A stretch of 32,395 nucleotides of DNA from Haplosporangium gracile (Eukaryota; Mortierellomycota; Mortierellomycetes; Mortierellales; Mortierellaceae): the NCBI GenBank assembly GCA_015499985.1, contig JAAAUF010000163.1, positions 23,698-56,092 on the forward strand, given 5' to 3'. Position numbers and translations under genes: made by a program. Shown in pieces: positions 10,265 to 21,410 of the stretch (within the stretch, counting starts at the first letter, position 1; the number at the start of each line of letters is the position of its first letter). Under the pieces are notes generated by a model, which did no database searches, was not told where the DNA came from, and saw nothing but the letters and a program-made list of their open reading frames with translations.

Positions 10265-13200
10265 TTAGCGAGAGATGCCTTGGAAGGAGATATTGTTCAG
10301 GAGAGCCTCGCGTCTACGTTTAATATGAGTCTCGTAGTAGGCATTGGCAGCCTTCAGTTGAGCTTCTGGTGCAAGATGGACAACCTTGCACTTCATACGG
10401 GCACCAGAGGAGTCGACCTGTCCGGCATCGGCCAGAATTCGGAGCACAGTCTTTTCTCTTCTTGGCGATCCAGCTGTACCCGTCCACAGCTTGAGGAGCT
10501 CACGGGTCTTGGTCCTAAGATTGACAAACTTGTCCGTCGCACGGCCCGTCATCGTCATACACGACTCAATCGCCCTCTCGATCGAATCGGGCTCTGAGGC
10601 AAGAATATCGCGACTGAGGATCGTGCGCGTTGCCTCAAAGTGCAAGTACTTGGCAGCCAATGACAACACATTGCCGTCGCGAGGTGCCTCGATCGCCGTG
10701 TCTGCTCCCTTGGCCAGCAGCTTGAGCAGGACCTCGTTCACATCTTCGGACGAGATCTTGGGATTCTTCATCAGCGAATGCAAGGGGGTGTATCCCTGCA
10801 CATCCTTGGCGTTGACCTCGACACCTGCAGCCAGGAGCATGTCAATGGCAGTGAACAGGTGAGCGGATCCGTTTTCATTCTTGATGGGCAGGTAGCGGTC
10901 CAGGAGTATGTGAAGACAGTTTTGATGCGATCGCTTTGCCAAGAGAGTCAAGTTAGAGTCGTGGTCCAGGAGCTCCTTGAGGATAGGGAGGGAGGTGGGC
11001 AAGAAGTGGCCGAGGCAGGTCTGGATCGGCGTAATCTCGCACTCGGCCGAGAACGTAGGGACAATCGCGTACGCATTGATGTCGTGGCCCGAGAGAATGT
11101 ACCACTCGGTCATATCTGGATTCGAGACACTGACAGCCTCGTGCAGCGTCGTGGGGCGCGCAAAGTTTGACTTGATATGGCTAGGGCCAGGAGAGACTGA
11201 GCGGATGCTCATTGACCGAGTATGGATGCTGAGGGCGTCGCCATCAATGCTCTCCGAAACTATACATGAAAAAAGAGAAATATATGCAAGGCAACTGTAA
11301 GTATACGGAAACGAAAAATGAAGTATACCTTGCTACGTCAATGGGGCAAAACGACCAAACGGCAGCTTACCGATGGGTGAGATGGACATACCCATCTCTT
11401 CGCCCGGCAACATCAACATATCCATGGGCTCGACCACGACCAGCATCTGAAGAGTTTCTTCTACAACCTCAAGTGGTGGGCGTGATGAAGCTTCACCCTC
11501 CCAGCACATCTTGAACAACTGCTCATAAATCTCGGGTGTACCGGGGATGGTCTCCTCTCGAAGACCCTTGACGATCGCCGAGGAAAGCTGCTCCATGTTC
11601 TTGGCGAGACGAGGACCGGCCTCGGCACGGGTGATGATCTCGTCAAAGGGAATGCGTCCCGATGACAACTCCCAAAGCAAGACACCAAGAGAGTAGACGC
11701 CCCAGTCAGGAAAATATGATCCTCGACTCTGAAGACGCTCAGGTGCCATGTAGACGAGTAGTGAGGGTGATGAAGGCTGGGAAGTCATCTGCCGAGGAGC
11801 AGAGGTGATTTGACCGCTCTGACTACCAAAGCCGGTGAGGATGGCGACTCCTTCGCTGTCGACCAAGATGTTGCCAGAGTGGAGTGTGCAGGGGACACCT
11901 TGGGAGACCAGGAAGCGGAGACCCTGGGCCATGTCGAGAGCGAGCTTGTAGCGTTCGGGCCATTGGATGGAGTCAGAGTGGTGGTCAATGAATTGGCGCA
12001 GGGAGCCATAGCTGGGCTGTTGAAGAAGAAGGGCGGGGATTTGAGTTGCCGTGGGAGAAGTGTTGGGAAGGTAGCCGTAGAGTTGGATGATTTGTCGGCA
12101 CTTGCGAAGCTTGTGCAGCGATTGAATCTAATTGAGGGTGGTGCATTTCATTGTTCGATGAGAAAGGAATTAGAGGTTGGGTTGACTATTCGCCCTACGG
12201 CCGTTGATGTCGGGTGGAATGCCCATTGTTCTCATAGGGTTTGTGCGCGAATATTTTTAATTTAATGGAACGGCTCTTGTACACAGTGAGGACAAAAAAA
12301 AATGAGAGCGCCTACACACACACATTGCGGAGGTAAGAAGAAAGAGGCAGGGCAAAGGATAAAATGCGAAAAAGAGTGGGCGGGAATGGAGTCCAAAATA
12401 AGGCATGACCGCGTGCGTCCAGCAGAAGAAAAAAAAAAAAAAAAAACTGTTTGATGGAGCAGAGAGGATTGAACAAAAAACAAAGGGATCAAAGCAGAAG
12501 AGCAACAAGGCCGAGGAGGATACGAAAGAAAGTTCAAGCATATGACTGCCCAGTCTGTGTGCGATGAGGAGTGGTTGCGTGGGCGGCGTTTCGACCGCTG
12601 GCACACACATTCACTATTGTTTACACGCTGCTGTTGTCCTCAATAAACAAAGTATGACTGATCGTCCACGGATTCGCTTTGTTGTCCACTCAGGGCACAC
12701 AAAGGAAACGAGAAGAAAAAAGGGCTCAAGTAGGCGGAACCTGAGAATAACGAGAAAAGGGGAAAAAAGAGAAGGGAAAAGGAAAAAAGACAAACAAATA
12801 AAAAGAGCATCGATCAAAGACAAGAAAAAAGAGAAAGATCGCGGCATAGAAGGGTCCGCCCATGGACTGTTACGAGGAAGGTTCGATGGATCGAACGAAC
12901 GAACGAACGAATCATGGGACAAAAATTAGCATCACTACAGGTACTCACCTCATGGAGCACATCCTGAGGATCGCCCCACCGATCGATAGGCACCAGCTGC
13001 ACCTGGGACTGCTTCCAACTGCCCACCTGGACCTGAATCGATTCACCAATCAGATCCGGGTGCTTGGCATTCTCCTCTGTAATAAGCACAGGCACATCAT
13101 GCATATGTGTCAGCTCCTTCATAAATACCGGCCGGCATGTCTGCTGCAGCCAGTGCAAACATTGGCGATAACTCTCCAGATCGAGAGGCTCGGCTTGGTA

Positions 13201-13503
13201 GGGCTGCTTCGAATCCTCCTCGTTGAGGGCACCCATCCCGCGCTGGTGTGATGAGGGTGCGCCCGAGATTCCCGAAGATATGCTTGCACTCCTGATGCTG
13301 TTGCTTTTGAAGAGACCGCCAAACTTGCTGCCTGTTGTTGTGCTGGTATGTATGCTCTGGTTGTCGGCATTGCCCTCGACACCGCCGTTGATGCTCTTCC
13401 CACTCTTACCGCTCTTGCCACTCTTGACCGAGCTGGCTGATGAAGCCACCTTCTCGGAGACTATTACGGTCTTTGGGACCATGTTGATTTGCATTCCAAA
13501 CAT
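10265..13503 (-). CDS. TKL-type pseudokinase fused to ankyrin repeats
   Basis: Three exons are predicted: 12949-13503, 11371-12127 and 10265-11259 (phases 0 and 1), giving 768 residues. The start (MFGMQINMVPK) follows a typical C/A-rich leader. Residues 1-110 are low complexity with SGK repeats. A kinase-like domain spans about 150-420. The VAIK lysine position reads VQLV (Val171), HRD reads PCT (264-266), and DFG reads GFG (284-286). Retained features are the LHSGNIL loop with Asn271, YMAPERLQ, DWGVYSLGVLLWEL and the late RPP arginine. Degrading all three catalytic motifs implies no phosphotransfer, so a scaffold or regulatory role is inferred. The C-terminal third has ankyrin-type repeats, including VNAKDVQGYTPLHSLM and GNVLSLAAKYLHFEATRTIL. 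Intron 1 (821 nt) splits the domain just after the presumed helix-C glutamate. Confidence 0.82.
12128..12948 (-). other. Long intron 1 of the pseudokinase gene
   Basis: The donor is GAG/GTGAGT and the acceptor is CAATTAG/ATT, both phase 0. The join DVLHE/IQSLHKLRK restores a continuous kinase helix-C segment, which supports the 821-nt intron. On the plus strand a GAAC/GAAT tetranucleotide run lies at about 12894-12911 and a poly-A tract at about 12429-12446. Confidence 0.7.
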
Positions 13504-14475
13504 GTTGTGTGTAGTTGTGTATGTGTGTGAAAAGGAAGAGGAAAGAGGGGGTTGGATATGTAACAATGGCTTGAATGTGGATCGTGAGAGAGAGAGGGAG
13601 AGAGGGAGAGAGGGAGAGAGGGAGAGAGGAAGGAGTATCTAAGGTTGGAGCTGTGGGGGAGATTGGGGTATTAAATTAGAAGAATATGTAACAGACGTAA
13701 AGTGTGGGAGGAATGATAAAGCAAGGGAGATATGAGAAGGGATGACCGTTGACAAAGGAGAAAATAAGAAGGGGAAAAGGAAGGAGGGAGGTAAGAGAGG
13801 GAAGAGTGAGGAGAGTAAAAAGAGAGAAGAAAAGCAAAATGAAGAACAAAAATTAAAAGCAAAAGCAAAAAGTGAAAGAAAGAAAAAGTTGGTACTAATG
13901 GAGTGAATAGAAAAGAAAGTTAGAGAGACACAGGGTTACTTGGAGATATGAACACGGATGAGTCGAGATGCTGAACGAGTGTGAGAATAAAAAGACTTGG
14001 AAGAGGAAGACAGAGAGAGAGAGAGAAAGGGAGAGAGACAAACAAGGTTAGGATGTGATTTAAGCTGATTCGATTCAAGAGGAAGGAAGAGAGAAATGAA
14101 AGAGATAGAGAATGTAGTGATTGAGCCTGGATTTATTTATTTTTTTTTAAGAAAGAAAGTTGCCACCACTCAATTCAACCAAGGTTGATGAAAGAAAGGG
14201 CCAGACGGAAGAGAGAGAGAGAGGTACAGATATGCCTTTCTCTTCCTTGTCCATTCTCCCTCTCAAGCCATTTTTTTGTCCGCTTTTGTTGCTCAACGGC
14301 CGTTTTTCGCTTTGAGTTTTTTTTTTTCCTCTCCTTTTTTCCTTTGTCATTCATTGCTGGTGCTCGCTTACTCTTGCTGTTGTTAATGCTCACTTTTGCT
14401 ATCTTCGCCTTATTGCCTCCCAGTTACCTCTCAACGACGACATTTAAATGACGGATGAGGCTGGAACCTACATAC
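13504..14475. other. Intergenic: CT-rich leader/promoter of the pseudokinase gene
   Basis: On the sense (minus) strand the leader just before the ATG is C/A-rich (about 13504-13560), then strongly pyrimidine-rich back to about 14130. It includes a GAGAGAGG tandem run at 13585-13628 (plus-strand reading). No gene is supportable here. Confidence 0.55.
13585..13630. repeat. (GAGAGAGG)n-type microsatellite
   Basis: About five tandem GAGAGAGG units on the plus strand, in the leader region of the pseudokinase gene. Confidence 0.85.
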
Positions 14476-14700
14476 CAAGTTATTAGGAACTCGAACTTCT
14501 TCCACAACGTCCATCCCGCCCTGACCATTCCTAATTGTCATCTTCGTTACTGTTAGTTCACCCAGGGGCAGTGCTATCGATGGTCGCTTGATGATTGTTG
14601 CGACATGCACATCTGCGATACCCCTCGCTCGAAATAATTGGGCGGTGTTCATAAGGGACAAGTACATCCAATAACTACCTTCGTTTTTGGTCACCCAATG
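14476..14700 (-). other. Orphan exon-like open block, 75 codons
   Basis: A minus-strand block is bounded by a good acceptor (GATGTTAG/CAT) and a good donor (AACTTG/GTATGT), is open in phase 0 at both ends, and is compositionally balanced, unlike its neighbours. Its translation begins HWVTKNEGSYWMYLSLMN and includes GIADVHVATIIKRPSIALPL. I recognise no family. It is not obviously connected to the pseudokinase start at 13503, whose leader looks untranslated. It could be an internal exon of an unrecognised gene, an alternative upstream exon, a gene relic or chance. Confidence 0.25.
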
Positions 14701-17700
14701 CTAACATCGACAAGGTCCAATGTGGTATCTAATACCACTAAGGTCCATTCGCCCTCTCTCTCCCATTGTTTTTATTGTTGATTATCGACTCTATTGTCGC
14801 ATGCGTATCTCTTTCTCTTGTTTTTTTTGCGCCGTGTCTACACCATCCATAATATCCCTTCCTTACGTGCTAAACGTATACATATATAACCTTTTATCCA
14901 TCTTGCTCGCCTTGGTTCGAAATGGAACCTCCAATGTTATCGGTTGTGTCCGCGTTTGGGGTAAGTCGAGTGAGTACAATCAAAAAAGATAATCCTCCTC
15001 GGCAATGTCTCTTTGTCCTCTCCTCTCACTTGCTCAATTTTTTCCTTTTTTTGTTCTCTGTGCGACACCCTGACTTTTTCTTATTGTCCTCGAACACACT
15101 CGACCCAACATTATCATCCGCCACTTCCTATGTGCGTTTCTTCTTGCTGCTCACTTTGTTGTTGTGCCCTTTTTTATATCTTTGACCACCTGCACCACAC
15201 ACCACACAGATACACACACGCAAAAAAAAAAACTATGATCGCAATCTTGCCGCATCACATCAAAGGTACAACAAACACTCTACAAAACAATGCAAACATA
15301 AACAAATAAACAAATAAAAAAAAAAAAAAAAGAGAGCCGAGTCCCTCTCGATCTTTCTTTGCTTTCATTTTCTTTCTGCACTCAATTACTCGCAACCATT
15401 CTTTCCTCGTTGTTTTTTTCATCGATCTTGCAGAGAGCGAGGGCTGCAGGACCGAGCGCACATCTGGTTAAAGTGTCCACACGGATACAGAAAACACATA
15501 AACATACTTTCACACACTCTAGAAAAGGGTACTGAAAAAGCAACGTGCAGTCATCAGTCATAGATGTTAGAAAAGGGGCAGGGGTAGAGAGAAGAACTGA
15601 AGGGACCTGTCGGCCATTTTTTTTTTTTTTTCAGGAGGAGTTCAATGAGAGCTGGTCAAGCACACGGAGCATCGATTTTCAATCATGTATTCTCGAGAAG
15701 GTATCTGGTCTATCTGAGTGAGTACGGGAGGATAGCAACATAACCAACATACAACAAAATACAACCACAATCGTGCATTCTAATGAAAGCGAAGAAAGAA
15801 AAATGGGCCTCAGCGCGGCCATTTGGATGTTATGAATGCAACATACTCTTATTTTGCCATATTCCTTGCAGCGGACATTTTTTTGTTAAGGCTGGGCCCC
15901 ATAATTAGTTTCTTTTTTGTCGCTATCTATCAGGAAGCGCCTTTTCGCTCCTTAGGGGAACGTACTCTTTGTTCAAAGGGTCATCTTCGTAATTAGGGAG
16001 AGTACTTGACTAGTACTGGCACAGCTCTCGAGGTTCATAACGTCCTCTTTGTTTACTCCCGCCGGGAGAATACGGAAAATATTTCAACAAACGACAACAT
16101 GGGGACACTTACCCCAGGAGGATGATCCCTCTCTCTAGCCCTAGGGTTTGTGTAGGGGCTGCTTGCTTGTGTCTATGGGCAATATAAAAAAGCGACAGGA
16201 GAGTGGGCGTGGATGATGCGACTGGTAGGGACAAGTCAGCGGTGAAAATGGGCGCCCACTCGGACTTGGACTTAAACTTGACGGACTGACTGGTCAGGAA
16301 TTGTCCCAGGGCCAGAGGAGAGAGAGTGTGTGTGTGTATATATAATGGCGACCACCTGACTTTCTGACCAGCAAACGCAGCTACTTTTTCTTGCCCCGTG
16401 CAAAAAGATCGATGGGCCAGGCTGGCTGTCCAGTTCTGGCAGATTGGTGGCCCAATTGTTGTCTCCAGCGGAGTAGAGAAATACAAGCAAAATGCTCCAT
16501 AGAAAAAGAAAACGCTCATAGGGATTCGTTTTCTTGTCCGCTCTCTCTCTCTCCTCTTCTCTCTAACTCTCCCTTCTTTGTTCAGCAGACCCACTTTTTT
16601 TTTTTTCTTGCTGTCCCTCGGATCCTAGGTCGGTATGGTCTTCCGGTTGCCGCTGCCTGATCACGAGGTTGGGAAGAAAAGAGGAGAGGGGGCTGGCCCC
16701 GCCTAATCTAGCGAGAACTGGATTGTGAGTAAGAACTTAAAATAAAATATATCGCCACCATCGTTGTTTGTAGCCATTTTGGTTTATAGTTCCTGAGGGC
16801 ATGAACCCTCTTTTTTTTTTTGCACAAGCATACAAAGGCCATATGCAAGAGAAAGAGTCGACGATGGAAGACAAAAGAAAAAAAGCTTGTTGGGAGCCTT
16901 ATATCCTACCCTCACTTTTGTTCGCAACTTTACATGAAGTTCATCATCCCATTCCAAAAAGTTTTATCTTGTTGTGTATGTATGACATTTGAACAAAAGA
17001 CACATGAAAAAGGAGTTTGCCGCTCTTAACGGTTGATCATGGTGCCTGTAATCATGCTGTCTCTCGTCTTCATATTTCATCTTGTTTCTCTGCTCTCTCA
17101 CTCACACATTATCATATTCTTGTCTTGCACCTGCTGTGTTTAATGGCCTGATTGATCTATCGAGGGTTCATCGAGAACAAGATGGAAGGGATATGACCAA
17201 GTGCCACTCACCTCACTGGTATGTTTGTTACACGGCAACAATTCTTTGGCCTTGATTTTTTTTCCAACTTCTATGTTCTTATCTTTTCATCGCACAATCT
17301 TCAAGATCAATGCTCTTTGCAAATTGTGTCCTATTTTGCTTTTTTTTTTTTCTCTTCCTCCCTCTCCCTGATTTTTTCTCGTATTGCCTGTCTGTTGTAC
17401 CCCATTCCTTCTATCTGTCAGTGACACTTGCGGGTCTTCTTTCTTCCTCACACAAACAGACACACACAGACACACACCCATATCTTTTTTTTCTGTTGTT
17501 TGTAACATCATGGTATCCTCACGTTCTTGTGCTTTACTCAACGTTCCTACTCGCCATTTTCAACCAAGCAAGATGGCTTTTTGATACGAAAATAAACGAC
17601 AAAAAAAATAAAGTTTTGTGATGGGGAACTGAAGGCCTAGACAACGAGAGGTTATCGATCGCCGTACCTGAACCTGATTTGATCGTTTATGAAGAAAGAC

Positions 17701-17900
17701 CGGTTGATATGATCGCCTCTCGTGCTTTCATTCTCTAGGATAGTTCCCGACGCGAAGAACTAAAGGCTAAAGTGCTAATAAGCAAAAAATAAATAAATAA
17801 ATATAAGTACAAAAGCATTTCTGAATGTGTGCGGTGCGGACATTTTGGCATCCAGGCATCTTGAAGACGATGTTTGCATCGACATTATTGTTGATTGATA
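14701..17900. other. Large intergenic region without a recognised gene
   Basis: About 3.2 kb of T-rich and mixed sequence with homopolymer runs, for example A at about 15316-15331 and T at about 15618-15631. The open frames, including a 161-codon one at 16109-16594 on the minus strand, are low complexity, cross simple repeats such as GTGTGTATATATA, and show no family motif. I saw no tRNA T-loop/acceptor pairing and no snRNA signature. Confidence 0.5.
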
Positions 17901-17938
17901 CTATTGTTGATTGATATTATTGTTTATTGATGCTATGG
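17884..17938. repeat. Degenerate 16-17 nt tandem repeat (ATTGTTGATTGATAYT)
   Basis: Three imperfect tandem copies of ATTGTTGATTGATACT-like sequence. On the minus strand the repeat encodes the Asn/Ile/Gln-rich end of the candidate small protein (17901..18239) and supplies its stop codon. Confidence 0.7.
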
Positions 17939-18239
17939 CTTGTGTTTGTGCTGAAGGACGACGTAAATAATCGGGTTTTGTGCCACTCGCATATAGCCTA
18001 TCGCAAAATGTATCAAACATCGATGCACTCTCCCTCCTTTGTGGAATATGAATGCCTTCTTCTTTTTCATCCTTAAAGACATAGGGAGAGATGTCTCGAT
18101 TGTGAATCAATCCTACCAAGGCAGAAAAATCATTAACATATGCGACTCATGTTCTTTTACTTGTTGACCTGACGGAGAGACAAGTCCGCGTGTGGTGCAA
18201 GACATTGTAGTCCTGCCAGATAACAAAATGACGAGCCAT
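17901..18239 (-). CDS. Candidate small two-exon gene, unknown function
   Basis: Exon 1 (18161-18239) starts at an ATG with an in-frame TAG two codons upstream and begins MARHFVIWQDYNVLHHTRTC. A 48-nt intron (GTAAAA...CCTTGGTAG, with a TTAAT branch-like site) joins in phase 1 to exon 2 (17901-18112), giving 96 residues. The product has no signal peptide or membrane segment. Its middle is charged (KDEKEEG, then PQRRES) and it ends in an Asn/Gln-rich tail encoded by the local tandem repeat. I recognise no family. The start lies 369 bp from the divergent 5'-nucleotidase ATG, matching the spacing of the other head-to-head pairs in this window. The short intron and the weak donor are the main doubts. 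Confidence 0.3.
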
Positions 18240-18608
18240 GTAGGACTATGAGCATGCTAGCAAGAAAACTAGCTAGGTACGACGCGCCTTTCTTTCAGTG
18301 CAGTTGTTAGATTTGCGCATCGTCATTTGTCTCTCTCACCAATCGTTTTCAAGGAGTACTGTGTGCCCTCAAGCAAGCCCAAATCTTCCTTGTAGCCTTG
18401 CGTTTCTACCCCGTTCGTCATGGAGAGAAGTCACAACTATGGTTCTGCATTCCTTTCCCATTTCTTTCAACTATCTTCTATTCATACACACCTCATTCCC
18501 TTTCACTACCAATCATAACGACTACATTCACACAAGAGACAACAAAACAAGACAAGACAAGACAAAGCAAGCGTTAACTCTCTCTAGCACACAACGAACG
18601 CCACTGCC
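18240..18608. promoter_or_regulatory. Upstream region of the 5'-nucleotidase gene
   Basis: No gene within this stretch. The last 150 nt before the ATG are C/A-rich on the plus strand with an ACAAG-type short repeat at about 18540-18570, which resembles a 5' leader. No TATA box or specific operator was recognised. If the minus-strand small gene is real, this is a shared divergent promoter. Confidence 0.4.
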
Positions 18609-21284
18609 ATGCGATTCCTCACCGCCGCTTCGCCTGGCTCAGGTCAAATGAGCAGACGACGCCTCCAAGGTGTCTTCTCGGCAGCCTTATGCCTAACCGT
18701 CGTCGCCACCACAGCTGCAGCCTTTGTCTTACCAGAGTCAACTCTCCGAGACGTCGCACCTGTGGTCACGAACGATGGCTGGTTGAATCTGACAGTCATC
18801 CACACAAACGACGTTCACTCCAGGGTGGACCCTGCCAACGAATTCGGAGTTAGCTGTAACGACCAGGACAGAGCCAGTGGTCATTGTTATGGAGGCACCG
18901 CTCGCCACAAGACTGTCATTGAACGTCTTCGTAAGGCGAATCAGCATTCCTTGCTTCTGGATGGCGGTGATGAGGTATGTCTTCTTTTTTTGTCGGTTTT
19001 TACGCGGTGTCTTCGAGTACTTGTTTTTGTTCGTTGTTGGGATAAATTCGTTGTTACCTCGTGCATTGGTGACCCAGGAAGTACTCACTGACCCTTTCTT
19101 TTTTTTTTTTTTCTCTCACGTATTCCTTCTCACTGACGTTTAGTTCCAAGTATGTAAAAAAAAAGAAGACACTTCTCGTTCTATATTTGTTCTGAACTGG
19201 ATTCATTGTTGTGATGAACATATCCAGGACGAAAGGAAACGTGCTGGATGGTCTTTGAATCATTTGCTAATCGTCGAATGGATTTCTCCTCGGATCCTCT
19301 TGTACCATTTTTTTTGTTTATGCATAAACGCATTGCTAGGGCACTCTCTTTTACACCTACTACAAGGTATACACGCCAACCCCTCCCCGCAATTGACATT
19401 CTTCCGCTTTTGCAGATTGGACTGTAAATCCTGAAAGGGCTATGTTATGCTAAATTCTCTTCTTTCCCCCTCTTGTTGTACTTTCCCGATCTCGTAGGGA
19501 AATGTCACTGCGCAGGTGATGAATGAGTTGGGGTACGACCTCGGGACTATTGGCAATCACGAGTGGGACGATGGTCCGGATAACCTGGGTCGCTACTGGC
19601 CCAAACTCAATTTCCCTATCGTATGTGCCAACATTGATTTCACAAAAAACCCTGAGCTCGGCAAGTTGGTCAAGCCTTATCATATCTTTAAGAACCTGGG
19701 AGTCGCCGTTATTGGATACATCACCAACGTAAGTCGAATTTATAGCTCATACTGTGATTTTAGATCTCAATGGTTTCTTGTATATCGTTGCGCTACAACT
19801 CACACTGGAGGTGTCTTGTAATATGATTTGTAGACTACGGGGGATATCTCGAATGCCGGTCCCTCTGTCTCCTTCACGGACCCCATCCCTGCTGTTCAAA
19901 AGTATGTTGATGAGCTTGAAGCCAAGGGTATCAAGCGCATCTTAGCCTTGTCGCATAACGGCTATGAACCTGACATGGAACTGGCTGCCAACACCCACGG
20001 TGTTGACCTTATTGTCGGCGGACATAGTCATTCGTACCTCGGAGACCCCTCAAATCCACTCTCGCAAGGACCTTACCCAACCATCATTAAGAACTTGAAG
20101 GGCGACAACACCTTGATTGTTCAGGTTGGTTTTCTATCTGCTGATTCGGACAAAAACAGTGTACATGCATGTATGCATTGAGTGGTCATAAGGGACAGAA
20201 TACTAAAATAATTAGGGTTCGACTTTTATTATTATAGGCGTTCTGCTGGGGTAGATACATTGGTCACCTGGACGTGGTGTTCAACCCTGAGGGCAAGATT
20301 GTGAGCTGGAAGGGCGAACCTATCCTGGTAGAGAACTCTATCCCTGCAGATCCTCGCCTTTTGAAGGAGATTGACGGCTGGCGACATGAGTTTGAGGAGT
20401 GGGGCCAGACTGTCTTGGGAGAGGCGTCCGACTCTTTTGATCAGGGCAGCTGCAAGCAGCGAGAGTGCACTATGGGCAACCTTGTCGCCGATGCGATGCT
20501 TCAAGTTGCACGAACACCAATCCTGGACGGCAGTGTCGAGAACAGTCGCCCCTGGACAGACTTTGCATTCATCAACAGCGGAGGAATTCGATCTGGCTTG
20601 CCCTCTGGAAACATCACGATTGAGATGATCATGACGACATCTCCCTTTGGAAACGCTCTGGTTCAGACCCAGTTCACTGGTTCTGAAATCCTGAACATTC
20701 TCGAGGCGGTCTCAGCAGGTCGGTACAAGAAGTCGCAGCGGTTGGTCACCTCCAACATCCAGATCAGCGGCCTTCGGTTTGTCCATGACTCGTCCCGTCC
20801 TATAGACCAGCCCCATCTGATCAAGGCCGAGTATCAGGACCGTGACCTTGTCTGGCACGAGGTCAAGAAGACTGCCATCTACACTGTCTGCACTCTGGAT
20901 TTCCTCCTCAAGGGCGGAGACAACATTGTGGAGGGCAAGGATGGACGGCACGAGGTTACGCTGGAGCTGTTGGACAAAGCCCTGATGGACTATATCGAGT
21001 CCAAGGGCAAGATTTCGCCCTACTTGGACGGCCGGATCAAGGATCTGGCCCCTCCCAAGAATCCCGAGAATGCTGAAAAGCGTGCCAAGATGATGACGCT
21101 GATGGACTCTTCCTCATTGTGGCCTATTGGAACTCCCGAACATGTAAAGACTCAATACCCCAACGGATTCCAGGCCATGCTCGAGTCCTTTGCTCGTCTC
21201 CAACACGCTGCTCCCTTGAAGGATGCGTTGTCCGACAACGCCTTCGTTGGAGATGTCGAGTCGCGACAGAATGTTTGGGCGTAG
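18609..21284 (+). CDS. Secreted 5'-nucleotidase (metallophosphatase family)
   Basis: Six exons are predicted: 18609-18974, 19144-19149 (6 nt), 19340-19366, 19498-19728, 19834-20124 and 20238-21284. All introns are phase 0 and the product is 655 residues. A hydrophobic stretch (FSAALCLTVVATTAAAF, about 23-39) is a secretion signal; Met14 (18648) is an alternative start giving a more typical signal peptide. Metallophosphatase motifs follow in order: HTNDVHS (Asp68, His70), GGDE (119-122), GNHEWDDG (152-159), SHNGYE (His251) and GGHSHSYLG (272-280). The C-terminal substrate-binding domain contains INSGGIRSGLPSG and FLLKGGDN. The family hydrolyses nucleoside 5'-monophosphates or nucleotide sugars outside the cell, so a role in phosphate or purine salvage is inferred. 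No C-terminal hydrophobic GPI-type tail is visible. The micro-exon supplies Phe-Gln of GDEFQGT. Confidence 0.92.
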
Positions 21285-21410
21285 AGATATTTCTTTTTAT
21301 TATAGTGTGATGTTGTTTTTGTTGTACATGAACACCCTGCGCCAGTAAAAAAAAAAAAAAGTCCGAAAACGAAAAGTAGGACTGTGTATGTGCATGACGG
21401 ACTCCTGTTT

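Noticed and set aside
14900..14930. GGTTCGAAATGGAACC considered as a tRNA T-arm
   Set aside because: No matching acceptor stem, D-arm or anticodon arm occurs at the right distance on either strand.
15940..15965. Short hairpin GAAGCGCCTTTTCGCTCC as a possible terminator or small-RNA stem
   Set aside because: The stem is only about 5-6 bp with mismatches and no flanking context; bacterial-type terminators are not expected in nuclear fungal DNA.
16109..16594. 161-codon minus-strand open frame
   Set aside because: It crosses GT/AT and GA simple repeats, shows no domain or splice-supported extension, and its composition looks like non-coding DNA.
17640..17780. Partial inverted and direct repeats around CGATC/CGAGAGG, considered as a snoRNA or transposon end
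   Set aside because: Arms match over only about 7 nt, with no box C/D or H/ACA signature, no target-site duplication and no transposase nearby.
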